Source: Bifidobacterium sp. (GTDB lineage Bacteria; Actinomycetota; Actinomycetes; Actinomycetales; Bifidobacteriaceae). Taken from it: 64,000 bases of DNA. Positions 9,111 to 18,741 of this stretch are shown piece after piece; the first letter of the stretch is position 1, and each line of letters starts with the position of its first letter. The notes below the pieces were generated by a model. That model was not told the DNA's origin. It saw only the letters and a list, made by a program, of their open reading frames with translations, and did no database searches. The position numbers and the translations under genes are program-made. The DNA is taken from positions 124,001 to 188,000 of the forward strand of contig NZ_JALCCV010000001.1 in assembly GCF_022640935.1 (NCBI RefSeq). Reading direction: 5' to 3'.

Positions 9111-9148
9111 TGTGCCGATTATCTCGGTCAACTGGCAGAAATGATGCA

Positions 9149-10180
9149 CTAGTCCATATTCGGTTGGTGGCGAATCACGACGCGATAATTATCGAGGAGG
9201 CGCGTGATTCGTTCCCCCCGCCTCGCCGACTCCAGAAGCTTGCGCTGCCAATGGGCAGGGTCGATATCAAGCGTGGCCTTATGCAACGCCGCAGAACCGC
9301 CCTGCGAACACTGCGCTGCCCGTGCCATGGCAGCATGTGCCTTGAAATCGCGGAAGGTCTGGCCTTCGGCGAAATAGGCGGCGATTGCCGTCTCGTCGCC
9401 ACGGTGCAGGCCGTCGGCGAATTCCAGCAGCCGCGCGGCCAGATGGCGCAGCAGGATTTCGACATTCGTGCGGTCCTCGTCGATCATCGCGCGGGTGCGG
9501 TTCGGATCGGTCAGCGCCACCCGGGTCATGTCGCGCCAGCTGCCGGCGGCGAGCGCGGCGGCGATGTTGCGCTCAGGACTGGCGCACAGCTCATTGATCA
9601 TCGATGTGGCGACGGCGTGCGGCATATGGGAGATCAGCGCGGCGGCACGGTCGTGCGTCACGTCGTCGAGCACGATGAGCTCATTGCCCAGCCCATTGGC
9701 AATGAATCGGGCTACGCCGAAGAACCGTTGGTATTGGGTATCCGCGTCGACTGTGACCGCCCACAGCGCGCCATCGTACAGCGCCGGATCTGAGGCTTCG
9801 AATCCGGAACGCTCGTTGCCGGCCATCGGATGCGCGCCAACATAGCAGCCTTCCAAGCCGGCCCGCTCGACCTGTTCTCGCACCATGCCCTTGACGCTGC
9901 CTACATCGCTCAGCGTGCTCGCCGCAGGATCAATGGCCGGGGCGAGACGGGTAAGGACATCAGGCATGGCCTTGAGCGGGTTGCACAGTATGAGCAGCTC
10001 CGGCTTGGCCTGCGCCAAATCCTCCAAGGTCTTCATGCACTGGATGCCGTCGCGGCGGGCCTCCTCGTATGGTCTGGGAGTATGGTTCCATGCCAGCACC
10101 TCGTATCCGCGGGCGACGGCGCGACGCGCGAGCGAACCCCCGATCAGCCCTAGCCCGACGATACCAATCGATGTCACCAC
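9149..10180 (-). CDS. tyrA: Prephenate dehydrogenase
   Basis: This 343-residue enzyme converts prephenate to 4-hydroxyphenylpyruvate with NAD(P) for tyrosine synthesis in the cytoplasm. It has the N-terminal dinucleotide fold GLGLIGGS (GxGxxG at about 9-14), the family blocks LCNPLKAMPDVL and GSVKG, and the conserved HPMAGNERSGFE substrate-binding segment. I chose the GTG at 10180: AAGGAGGG lies 7 bases upstream, and the GTG overlaps the end of pheA so that the two are translationally coupled. A second GTG (10177) is possible. Frame open further upstream lies inside pheA and is not supported. No regulatory ACT domain is visible at the C-terminus. Confidence 0.92.
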   Translation of the reverse strand: MVTSIGIVGLGLIGGSLARRAVARGYEVLAWNHTPRPYEEARRDGIQCMKTLEDLAQAKPELLILCNPLKAMPDVLTRLAPAIDPAASTLSDVGSVKGMVREQVERAGLEGCYVGAHPMAGNERSGFEASDPALYDGALWAVTVDADTQYQRFFGVARFIANGLGNELIVLDDVTHDRAAALISHMPHAVATSMINELCASPERNIAAALAAGSWRDMTRVALTDPNRTRAMIDEDRTNVEILLRHLAARLLEFADGLHRGDETAIAAYFAEGQTFRDFKAHAAMARAAQCSQGGSAALHKATLDIDPAHWQRKLLESARRGERITRLLDNYRVVIRHQPNMD

Positions 10181-11454
10181 AACAATTCCCTCCTTGCGGC
10201 AACGTTGCGCTGCCAACCCTTCGCGCAAACCGCGGCGAGGGTTCGCGGGGGCACGCTATGCGCCGTCTCGCCCGATTCGGTGGTTTCAGCGGTTTCGGCT
10301 CGCATTGTGTCACGATGCATGGTGATTGCACCGTTTTGCGATTGGTCGATGTGCAATTCCCCGCCCTGCGTTTCAACATCGGGCATGTCATCATCCTGCG
10401 CCGCAACCGTGACTCCGCGCATTCCCCCGGTCGGCAGCATCCACGCGTCCACCGGCGGATTGGGGCGTTCGCGGCGCGGGTAGACGGCCAGCGTCTTGGC
10501 CCAATCACCATGCTCGACCACTTGAATCAACGCTTTGCGCAACGGTTCCTGCCAGGGCGCGGCATCGATGGTGGCGATGAAGCTGTAGGTGCCGTCGTGC
10601 CCTTTGATGGGCCGGGAGATGAAACTGCTCATATTCAGTCCTGCGTCACGCAGCACGTCGAGCAGATTCGCCAGCACCCCCGGCCCTGTGCTCAGCGGAA
10701 TGAACGCGATAATGCTTTCGAACTCGGTCACACCCTGCGTTCTGGCCTCTGCAAGCAGGTCAGGGACATCATCGCGGGCCCCAAGCACAAGGAACTCCGT
10801 GCGCGCGCCTTGGTAATCCTGTACCTGGGTTGCGAGCGTGCTCAGACCATACAAAGGCCCGCACATTGCCGGCCCTAGCGCGATCCGCCCCGGCTGCAAA
10901 TCACGGCATGCGGCGGCGTTGGATGTCGCTGGCACCGGCTGCAACTGGTGCTGCGCTATGAAACGTCGACATTGCGCCAGTCCGTGCGGATGAGCGCTGA
11001 CTTCGACATGAGCCGGGATATCGGCGATGCTGTCGGCAACTGTTTTGCCGTCGCCCTTGGCGCCGTGCACAAAAGCTGTATTGCGCCGGGTCTGCGGCGC
11101 ATCGCCCCACATGGCGTTGGCGACAGCTGCGGCGGATGCTCCCGACAGGCTGGCCCTGCAAGTGAAGGCATCGAAGCTGATGCCGACGCCGATGCGCGCG
11201 AAACCGGCCACACCGTTCGCATCGATCAGCGCGTCAAGATTGGGGACCACGTAGCCTTCTACATTATTCTCCCAAGCGATCACGCCCCATCCTCGGCCGT
11301 TTTGCACCATCCGGATGATCTCGGATGCCTCCTCGGCCGCCGCAAGTGCGAAGCCCTGGGGTGCATACGGCCTCAGCATATGTCCGGCATCGACGGCGGC
11401 CTGATGAGTGAACGTGCCCTGCGGCCCCAGGTAATACAGTGTGCGCGCTGTCAT
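10174..11454 (-). CDS. pheA: Prephenate dehydratase with ACT domain and C-terminal extension
   Basis: This 426-residue monofunctional prephenate dehydratase makes phenylpyruvate for phenylalanine synthesis. Residues about 1-225 form the catalytic part, opening LYYLGPQGTFTHQAA; about 245-325 is an ACT domain (STGPGVLANLLDVLRDAG, FISRPIKG) for feedback control by phenylalanine. Two motifs differ from the usual family: ENSxEGSV appears as ENNVEGYV (about 62-69), and the catalytic TRF appears as TEF (219-221). A roughly 100-residue C-terminal extension beyond the ACT domain is polar and probably disordered. The ATG at 11454 overlaps the stop of the upstream gene (ATGA), and the gene overlaps tyrA, so the three genes are one coupled operon. 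Confidence 0.88.
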   Translation of the reverse strand: MTARTLYYLGPQGTFTHQAAVDAGHMLRPYAPQGFALAAAEEASEIIRMVQNGRGWGVIAWENNVEGYVVPNLDALIDANGVAGFARIGVGISFDAFTCRASLSGASAAAVANAMWGDAPQTRRNTAFVHGAKGDGKTVADSIADIPAHVEVSAHPHGLAQCRRFIAQHQLQPVPATSNAAACRDLQPGRIALGPAMCGPLYGLSTLATQVQDYQGARTEFLVLGARDDVPDLLAEARTQGVTEFESIIAFIPLSTGPGVLANLLDVLRDAGLNMSSFISRPIKGHDGTYSFIATIDAAPWQEPLRKALIQVVEHGDWAKTLAVYPRRERPNPPVDAWMLPTGGMRGVTVAAQDDDMPDVETQGGELHIDQSQNGAITMHRDTMRAETAETTESGETAHSVPPRTLAAVCAKGWQRNVAARRELLW

Positions 11455-12155
11455 TGCAGCCCGTTCTCGTCGTCGAATGCACCATGTGCTGCCGCGCAAT
11501 CGCGTGATTCGCCATTGCCGACTCCGGCATGATTCACGACGTCAGCATTCGCTGCAACGCAATCACGCGATATGCCGTGATCGTCGTCGGGCTGGCCGGC
11601 AGCCGTTGTGCCAGTTGCAACTAAAGGCTCGGCAACGATAGTTGAACCGTCGTTTGCGTCATCTTTGTCTTCCGTGAAATCGTAATTCACGCGCCGTTCC
11701 GGCATGTGGAACTGCCGTGCAGGCAAGGGCAGCAATGCAACCTGTACGAGAATCATGCCAAAAAGCCAGAGATATCCCACATGCTGGCTGAAATACGGCA
11801 CAGTGCTGCCGAAACCGATCGGGGTAAGCGCATCCCCGTTGGGATATCCCATCGCGATAAGCCATGCCACAGCCGACGAGGAGATCAGATGCAAGGCAAG
11901 TCCGGTGACACCCGAACGCGAGCGGGCGCACCATGTCGATATGCCGACGATCGCCAGCGCCAGCACGAGGCCATACGGAATATTGCGCGCGGCGCCCATG
12001 CGGTGCGCGAACGTGCCGATCACTCCGACTCCTGCTCCGGCAAGCACGCAAATCAGCGCGCGAATCGGCGCATTGAACTGATGCGACCACGGCAGATACC
12101 TGGCTTGCACATGGTTCACATCGCGATCATCATCCGTACTGCTGCTCTGGGTCAT
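11451..12155 (-). CDS. Membrane protein of unknown function, first gene of the pheA-tyrA operon
   Basis: The 234-residue protein has about four membrane helices: ALICVLAGAGVGVIGTF, IPYGLVLALAIVGISTW, GLALHLISSSAVAWLIAMGY and YLWLFGMILVQVALL. A polar tail of about 90 residues rich in Asp, Asn, Gly and Ala follows. I do not recognise a named family. The ATG at 12155 is chosen because an upstream frame to 12248 would overlap the typA terminator; GGGAGG lies very close (1 base) to this ATG, so the true start is uncertain. The stop overlaps the pheA start, which suggests a link to aromatic amino-acid synthesis, perhaps export, but the sequence does not show it. Confidence 0.65.
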   Translation of the reverse strand: MTQSSSTDDDRDVNHVQARYLPWSHQFNAPIRALICVLAGAGVGVIGTFAHRMGAARNIPYGLVLALAIVGISTWCARSRSGVTGLALHLISSSAVAWLIAMGYPNGDALTPIGFGSTVPYFSQHVGYLWLFGMILVQVALLPLPARQFHMPERRVNYDFTEDKDDANDGSTIVAEPLVATGTTAAGQPDDDHGISRDCVAANADVVNHAGVGNGESRDCAAAHGAFDDENGLQ

Positions 12156-12218
12156 GCCTCCCAGTATGCCCCAGCCGTTGCCCAATTCGGCTGAGGTAAA
12201 ACGCGCGATATGCGGAAA

Positions 12219-12259
12219 CGCCTCGGAAGACATTCCCGTTAGGAACATCTCCCGAGGCG
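12219..12259 (-). terminator. Terminator of typA
   Basis: CGCCTCGG (12219-12226) pairs with CCGAGGCG (12252-12259), and the stem extends inward by three pairs past one mismatch. On the minus strand a short TTT follows. It is 43 bases beyond the typA stop. Confidence 0.55.
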
Positions 12260-12301
12260 CAAACCAGTCATATGGTCACAGCAGGCGCGAAACGCAGCCT
12301 A

Positions 12302-14224
12302 TTACTTGCTGCCGTCGCGGCGGCGTTGCTTGGCATGCCATTTGTACCAGTCGTCGCGGTCCAGAATCACCTTGCGCACACGGATGGCCTCGGGCGTGAC
12401 CTCGACGCATTCGTCCTCGTTCGCGAAGTCGAGCGCCTCTTCGAGGCTCATCTGGATCGGCGGCGTCAGGGTTTCGAGCACATCGGCGGTCGCGGAACGC
12501 ATATTGGTCATGTGCTTGGCCAGCGTCACATTCACATCGAGCTCGTCGGGCTTGTTGTTCACGCCGACGACCTGGCCTTCGTAGACCGGGCTCTGCGGCT
12601 CGACGAAGAAGTTGCCGCGCGCCTGCAGACGCTGCATGGCATATGGCGTGGCGACACCCGCGCGATCGGAGACCATGGAGCCGTTCTGGCGAGTCACGAT
12701 GGTGCCCGCCCAACGGGCGTATCCTGCGGAGATGGAGCTGGAAATTCCGGTGCCGCGCGTGGCGGACAGCAGCGCAGTGCGGAAGCCGATCAGGCCGCGC
12801 GAAGGAACTGTGAACTGCAGGCGAACCCAGCCGGAGCCATGGTTGCTCATCGAGTCCATGCGGCCCTTGCGGTCGGCCATGAGCTGGGTGATGGTGCCCA
12901 TGTATTCTTCGGGCACGTCGATGGTGTCGTTCTCCATCGGCTCGTTGATTTTGCCGTCGATGATCTTGGTGACCACCTGCGGGCGGCCGACGGTCAGCTC
13001 ATAGCCTTCGCGGCGCATCTGCTCGGCGAGGATCGCCAGCGCAAGTTCGCCGCGGCCCTGCACCTCCCATGCGTCGGGGCGGTCGGTCGGCAGCACGTGA
13101 ATCGACACGTTGCCGATGAGCTCGTGGTCGAGCCGGTCCTTGATCATGCGGGCGGTGAGCTTGTGATCCTTGCCTTCGGTGCCAGCCAACGGGGAATCGT
13201 TGATCGCGAAGGTCATGGAGATCGCGGGCTCGTCAACATGGATCAGCGGCAGCGGCTTGGGATCATTGGGATCGACGATGGTCTCACCGATCATGATATC
13301 GTTCACGCCTGCGACGGCGACGATGTCGCCGGGGCCGGCTTCATCGACCGGCGTGCGGTCCAGGCCCTGCGTGCGCAGGATTTCGGTGAGCTTGAAGTTC
13401 TCAATGGAGCCGTCCACGCGCGAAAGCCCATATTGCTTGCCTTTGATCAGCGTGCCGTTGTAGATGCGGACCAAGCCCAGACGGCCCAGATAATCTGAGG
13501 CGTCGATGTTGGTGACATGCGCCTGCAGCGGCGCGCCTTCCTCGTATTCGGGAGCGGGGATGTTGGCAATGATCGATTCGAACAACGGCTCCAGGTCGTC
13601 GTTGTCGGGAAGCCCGCCGTTTTCCGGCACATTGGTCGAGGCGTATCCGGCCTTGGCGGCGCAATAGATCACTGGCAGGTCGAGCAGCGAGTCGAGATCG
13701 AGATCGACGCCTTCCTCGGTCACATCCTGAGCAAGCCCAAGCAGCAGGTCGGTGGATTCGCTTACGACCTCTTCGATGCGGGCATCGGGACGATCAACCT
13801 TGTTGACGCACAGGATGACAGGCAGCTTGGCTTCCAACGCCTTGCGCAAGACGAAACGAGTCTGCGGCAACGGACCTTCCGACGCATCGACGAGCAGCAC
13901 CACGCCGTCGACCATGGAAATGCCGCGCTCGACCTCGCCGCCGAAATCAGCGTGCCCGGGGGTGTCGATAACGTTGATCGTGATGCCTTCGGGGTGGCCG
14001 TACTTCTCGGCCAGCGGGCCGGTGTACTGCACGGCCGTGTTCTTGGCGAGGATGGTGATGCCCTTCTCGCGCTCCAGATCATTCGAATCCATCACACGGT
14101 CAGGGACCTCTTCGCGCTCCGAAAACACATGCGACTGCTGCAGCATCGAGTTGACGAGCGTCGTCTTGCCATGATCGACGTGCGCCACGATCGCCACATT
14201 CCGAATATCACCACGTACCGCCAT
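12302..14224 (-). CDS. typA: Translational GTPase TypA/BipA
   Basis: This 640-residue ribosome-binding GTPase of the TypA/BipA family acts in 50S assembly and stress or low-temperature adaptation. G1 is AHVDHGKTT (about 14-22), followed by G2 (EREKGITI), G3 (DTPGHADF) and G4 (NKVD). Then come EF-G-like beta-barrel and ferredoxin-like domains, with the family-specific C-terminal region LIGFRTALLSATRGTG and the conserved tail KVILDRDDWYKWHAKQ. AGAGAGG precedes the ATG at 14224 by 7 bases. It appears monocistronic, with a terminator at 12219-12259. Length is standard. Confidence 0.97.
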   Translation of the reverse strand: MAVRGDIRNVAIVAHVDHGKTTLVNSMLQQSHVFSEREEVPDRVMDSNDLEREKGITILAKNTAVQYTGPLAEKYGHPEGITINVIDTPGHADFGGEVERGISMVDGVVLLVDASEGPLPQTRFVLRKALEAKLPVILCVNKVDRPDARIEEVVSESTDLLLGLAQDVTEEGVDLDLDSLLDLPVIYCAAKAGYASTNVPENGGLPDNDDLEPLFESIIANIPAPEYEEGAPLQAHVTNIDASDYLGRLGLVRIYNGTLIKGKQYGLSRVDGSIENFKLTEILRTQGLDRTPVDEAGPGDIVAVAGVNDIMIGETIVDPNDPKPLPLIHVDEPAISMTFAINDSPLAGTEGKDHKLTARMIKDRLDHELIGNVSIHVLPTDRPDAWEVQGRGELALAILAEQMRREGYELTVGRPQVVTKIIDGKINEPMENDTIDVPEEYMGTITQLMADRKGRMDSMSNHGSGWVRLQFTVPSRGLIGFRTALLSATRGTGISSSISAGYARWAGTIVTRQNGSMVSDRAGVATPYAMQRLQARGNFFVEPQSPVYEGQVVGVNNKPDELDVNVTLAKHMTNMRSATADVLETLTPPIQMSLEEALDFANEDECVEVTPEAIRVRKVILDRDDWYKWHAKQRRRDGSK

Positions 14225-14390
14225 GAAACAACCTCTCTATAATGCCTTGGATGTTGTTGCGTTTCACTTGCCGTTGCATACCGGCCCAACATCGAATGAG
14301 TTTCCACCTGTATTTACACGCTATATTTAACCGCAAACCTTCCCTATGGTAGCGAGGCGGCGCGACAGCTGGCGCGAAAAGCCGCTTTGG

Positions 14391-14454
14391 CCCGGGTTGC
14401 GTCGGCTATGGGCATCTGCGATATCGGATTATGCTGTATCGGATCGCACCCGGG
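14391..14454 (-). terminator. Hairpin just after niaP
   Basis: CCCGGGTTGCG (14391-14401) pairs with CGCACCCGGG (14445-14454) with one bulged base, only 4 bases after the niaP stop. On the minus strand GCGGCTTTTC follows a few bases on. Likely terminator of the nrtR-niaP operon. Confidence 0.45.
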
Positions 14455-14458
14455 ACCG

Positions 14459-15853
14459 CTAATTCTCCAATTCCTTCCCTGCACGCTCGGGCAGGGCGAG
14501 CGCCGAGAGGCAGGCGAATGCGAATACCGCGCCGAACACGATGAACGCGATCATTTTGCCACCGCCGGCGATGGTCAGGAACCATGGCACGAGCAAGGGC
14601 GCGACGATGGCCGCTATGCGCCCAACCGCGGCCGCGGCGCCGGATCCCGCAGCACGCAGCCGAGTCGGGTAAATTTCCGGAGTCACGGCATACAGCACGC
14701 CCCATGCGCCGAGATTCGCCGCGGACAGCAGCATGCCGAAGCCGATCACCAGGGCCGGCGAATCGGCCTGGGCGAAAAGAAACGCGGCGACCGCGGACAC
14801 GGCGAGAAAAATGCTCAGCGTTGCGCGCCTGCCCCACACCTCGACGAGCCATGCGGCGAGGAAGTACCCGGGAAGCTGAGCCACGGATATGGCCAATGCA
14901 TAGCCGAATGATTTCGTCAATGAGCCGAATTGGTCGGCAAGCATAGACGGCATCCATGTGAAAGCTCCATAATATGAGAAATTCACGAAGAACCAAGTGA
15001 GCGCTATTGCAACCGTGCGTCCGCGATAGCGCTTCCCAAACAGCGCACGCGTGGGCATTTTGGGCAGCGGGACGCCAGTGGGCGATTCCACGGGATCCAC
15101 GGATCCGGCGGCTTCGAAATACCGCACTGCACGCTCGGCCTCGGCGTCACGGCCATGGGCTTCGAGGAAGCGCACGGATTCGGGAATGTGAATACGGGCC
15201 ACAATCGCATACAGCAGAGGCAGCGCGCCGATGAGCAGCGCCCAGCGCCATCCCCAGTCGCCAGTGCTGGGAATCACGAAGAACCCTATCGCGGCGGCAA
15301 CGATCCAGCCCACGGCCCAGAAGGACTCGAGGAGCACGGTCATGCGTCCGCGGTGTTTGGTCGGCGCGAACTCGCTGACGAGCGTCGAAGCAACCGGCAA
15401 CTCGGATCCCAAGCCCAGACCGATGACGAAGCGTGTGACCAGCAGCGCCGCGAGGCTCCAAGCGAAAGCCATGGCGCCATTGGCCAGACCGAAGATGACC
15501 AGCGTGGCGGCGAACACGGTTTTACGCCCGACGCGATCGGCGATGAAGCCGCCGAGGGCCGCGCCGATTGCCATGCCAACGAAGCCGATGGAGAGCACCC
15601 AGGAGCGTTCGGCATTGTTCAGCATGAAATGAGGATCAGCGGCGATTGCAGTGACGACGAAGGAGACGAGGCCGACGTCCATCGCATCGAAAGCCCAGCC
15701 GATGCCCGAAGCGACCAGCAGCTTGCGGTGCGCCGCATTGAACGGGAGTCGATCCAATCGTTCGTTGCGCGTCAGAGATCGCCCAGCGATTTGGGCGGCA
15801 TTGTCCGGTTGCACCGGAGCAGGCCCGGCGGTTGGGTAGGATCTGGATGTCAT
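14459..15853 (-). CDS. niaP: MFS nicotinate/nicotinamide transporter NiaP
   Basis: This 464-residue 12-helix major facilitator protein imports the NAD precursor niacin. Its closest family resemblance is to NiaP of Bacillus: GWAFDAMDVGLVSF, GFIADRVGRKTVF (the MFS A motif), RFVIGLGLGSELPVASTL, VLLESFWAVGWI and NLGAWGVLYAVTPEIYPT are shared signature stretches. AAGGAG lies 5 bases before the ATG. It is 40 bases downstream of nrtR in the same direction, so it is probably repressed by NrtR from the shared palindrome at 16775-16799. A hydrophilic N-terminal tail of about 45 residues is longer than usual. Confidence 0.88.
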   Translation of the reverse strand: MTSRSYPTAGPAPVQPDNAAQIAGRSLTRNERLDRLPFNAAHRKLLVASGIGWAFDAMDVGLVSFVVTAIAADPHFMLNNAERSWVLSIGFVGMAIGAALGGFIADRVGRKTVFAATLVIFGLANGAMAFAWSLAALLVTRFVIGLGLGSELPVASTLVSEFAPTKHRGRMTVLLESFWAVGWIVAAAIGFFVIPSTGDWGWRWALLIGALPLLYAIVARIHIPESVRFLEAHGRDAEAERAVRYFEAAGSVDPVESPTGVPLPKMPTRALFGKRYRGRTVAIALTWFFVNFSYYGAFTWMPSMLADQFGSLTKSFGYALAISVAQLPGYFLAAWLVEVWGRRATLSIFLAVSAVAAFLFAQADSPALVIGFGMLLSAANLGAWGVLYAVTPEIYPTRLRAAGSGAAAAVGRIAAIVAPLLVPWFLTIAGGGKMIAFIVFGAVFAFACLSALALPERAGKELEN

Positions 15854-15893
15854 GAGAGCTCCTTGGTAATGTGGCTGTAATCAGTGGCGCGTC

Positions 15894-16745
<852 letters not shown>

Positions 16746-16774
16746 GCCCTGCCGCCTTTCGCACTCGATCCATT

Positions 16775-16799
16775 ATTTATAGTCATTATGACTATAAAT
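16775..16799. promoter_or_regulatory. NrtR operator (25-bp perfect palindrome)
   Basis: ATTTATAGTCAT, a central T, then ATGACTATAAAT. This AT-rich perfect palindrome with TAGTCA/TGACTA half-sites is of the type bound by NrtR in other bacteria and lies directly upstream of nrtR-niaP. A -10 box (TATAAAT on the minus strand) overlaps its proximal arm, so binding would block RNA polymerase. Confidence 0.85.
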
Positions 16800-16932
16800 C
16801 AGATCGACGTATGACACGCGGGAGCTGGAGTCGTGCAAGATCGCCGGTGCACAGGCGGCGTCAATATGCTGCGCAAAAGCGCCTGTTGCGTTTCCCGACG
16901 CGCACTTTTCGGATATCCGCCAAGAACGTGGG

Positions 16933-17811
16933 TCAGGAGGCGCTCCGCTCTCCATTGCCCCGCTCCGCCGCGGTCTCCTCCGCCTCGCCCTCGTTCATTG
17001 CGCCATGCCCCACTTCGTCGTGTTCCATTTCACTAATGGACGGCAAGAACGGTGCCAACGACGGCAGCTGATCAAGCGAGTCCAGACCCATATGCTCCAG
17101 AAACAGGCCGGAAGTGATCAGCAGCGCGGCACGGGATTCCGGGTCGACGCCCTCCTCGCGGATCAGCCCGCGCACGATGAGCGAGCGGATCACCCCCTCC
17201 GAGTTCACCCCGCGAATGGCTGCAACCTGAGCGCGGGTCACCGGCTGGCGATAGGCGATGATTGCCAGCGCCTCAAGCGCCGCCTGCGAGAGACGTGCGG
17301 TCTGGCCATCCGTCACGAACGCGGCGACGACTGGTTCATATTCCGCGCGATTGGCGAACTGCCAGCCGCGCGCGGTATGCCGCAGCTCGAAGCCACGCAG
17401 CATGCCTGTCGGATTGCTGATATCTATAGCATTGCCGGAGTCGTCAGAGCTGCTGGTTTCAACGCGATCGGCAGGATTAGCGGCAGCGACATCGTCGGCA
17501 GCCTCGTCTCGACCCGCCGCACCTCGCCGACCGTCGTAATCAGCGCGAAGCGCCTCCATCGCCTCGTCGACCTGAGTTTCATCGACAGCGAGCACTCTCG
17601 CCAGATCGGCGGATTGCTGCGGCTGGTCAGCGACCATGAGGATCGCCTCGAGACATCCGCGCAAGCCACCCGGGAAATCCTCGACATCGAAATCGACATA
17701 TTCAGGACGCGCGGGCGGAGTGCTGCGCCCTTGCGAAGCACCGGCGGCCTGGCCCGGTTCAGTGTGCGTTTCCTGCGCTGATTGCACATCAACCTGCGTA
17801 TCGTCGCTCAT
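16933..17811 (-). CDS. scpB: Segregation and condensation protein ScpB
   Basis: This 292-residue kleisin-associated subunit of the SMC-ScpA-ScpB condensin helps chromosome compaction and segregation. Two winged-helix units are visible: the first around GGLRGCLEAILMVADQP, the second around LSQAALEALAIIAYRQPVTRAQVAAIRGVNSEGVIRSL, which is the most conserved part of the family. About 50 extra acidic residues lie between them and about 40 at each end. The ATG at 17811 overlaps the scpA stop (ATGA), with AAGGGG upstream, showing translational coupling. Confidence 0.92.
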   Translation of the reverse strand: MSDDTQVDVQSAQETHTEPGQAAGASQGRSTPPARPEYVDFDVEDFPGGLRGCLEAILMVADQPQQSADLARVLAVDETQVDEAMEALRADYDGRRGAAGRDEAADDVAAANPADRVETSSSDDSGNAIDISNPTGMLRGFELRHTARGWQFANRAEYEPVVAAFVTDGQTARLSQAALEALAIIAYRQPVTRAQVAAIRGVNSEGVIRSLIVRGLIREEGVDPESRAALLITSGLFLEHMGLDSLDQLPSLAPFLPSISEMEHDEVGHGAMNEGEAEETAAERGNGERSAS

Positions 17812-18737
17812 GCGAAATCCCCTTCGCTGATCGTCAGATCGGCATGTTCGTCGGCATCCGTCGCCCAACGGATGTACAAGGTCTCGAACGGGCCGGACTG
17901 CTTGAATTGCAGCGCGCCTTGCTTGAAGAATGCGAGAATAGCCAAAAATCGTGCGATGGCCTCGATGCGCGACGCCGCATCGGCGCTCAGCTCGGCAAAA
18001 GTCATGGCACCCTCGCGGCCCAACGACCGCAGCCGTTCGCGCACAAGCGCCGACTGTGCCTTCAGATCGACCATAGGCACATGCAATTGGTGCAGCGACA
18101 CCTCGTCGGCAGGCGCATTGGCGAAAACTTGAGCCGCCAGCGCTGCCAAATCATTGGGTTCCAGCGTCCAGATGAGTTCGGGGAGCATGGCCGACACCGC
18201 GTCATCCATCAGCGCGGGATGCGGGAATCGCCCGGAATTCGCAGCGAACCGTACGCGGAAGTCGTTCGCGGCCCGTTTGAAAGCGCGATACTGCACCAAC
18301 CGTGCGAAGAGCAGATCACGTTCGCGCAGCGCCTCAATGCTCTGCTCGTCACGCTCGCCCTGGTCATCACCCGGCAAAAGCGCTGCGCTCTTCGCCTCGA
18401 CCAGGATCGAGGCGACATCGAGGAAGGCACTGGCCTCATCCATATGCTGGGCAAAAGACATTGGCTGCGCGAACGCTGTCGACCGAACCGTTGGCTCCGG
18501 CTGCGCCGCGGACCCTGATAGCGCGGATACCGCTGTCTGCACACACTGCTGCGCCGATGCTTGGCCTAGCCGCCGTACATACGCCAAAAATTCCTCAGTG
18601 ATGGCTGACAGCGAAAGCTCGGTCAATTCAAGCCGCCTGTTCGCAATCATGTCCAGCAGGACGTCGAAAGGCCCGGCATAGCCCTCGACATCCACATGGA
18701 AACCGGGAACCGGCGTCCCCTCGGCGCCCAGCATCAT
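17808..18737 (-). CDS. scpA: Segregation and condensation protein ScpA (kleisin)
   Basis: This 309-residue kleisin bridges SMC heads. The N-terminal block GYAGPFDVLLDMIANRRLELTE is typical (usually FxGPLDLLLxLI), and the C-terminal winged helix contains AIARFLAILAFFKQGALQFKQ, where a conserved ELxR-type helix contacts SMC. Two tandem ATGs (18737, 18734) follow TAGGGCG; the upstream one is used here. It starts 4 bases after parA and overlaps scpB, so parA-scpA-scpB are read together. Confidence 0.92.
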   Translation of the reverse strand: MMLGAEGTPVPGFHVDVEGYAGPFDVLLDMIANRRLELTELSLSAITEEFLAYVRRLGQASAQQCVQTAVSALSGSAAQPEPTVRSTAFAQPMSFAQHMDEASAFLDVASILVEAKSAALLPGDDQGERDEQSIEALRERDLLFARLVQYRAFKRAANDFRVRFAANSGRFPHPALMDDAVSAMLPELIWTLEPNDLAALAAQVFANAPADEVSLHQLHVPMVDLKAQSALVRERLRSLGREGAMTFAELSADAASRIEAIARFLAILAFFKQGALQFKQSGPFETLYIRWATDADEHADLTISEGDFA

Positions 18738-18741
18738 CGCC

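Noticed and set aside
12156..12248. Upstream start (12248) for the membrane protein gene
   Set aside because: It would place the start codon inside the typA terminator hairpin and adds residues without any supporting feature.
12272..13498. Long plus-strand open frame opposite typA
   Set aside because: Same reason: typA is unmistakable on the other strand, and the antisense product is low-complexity with no ribosome site.
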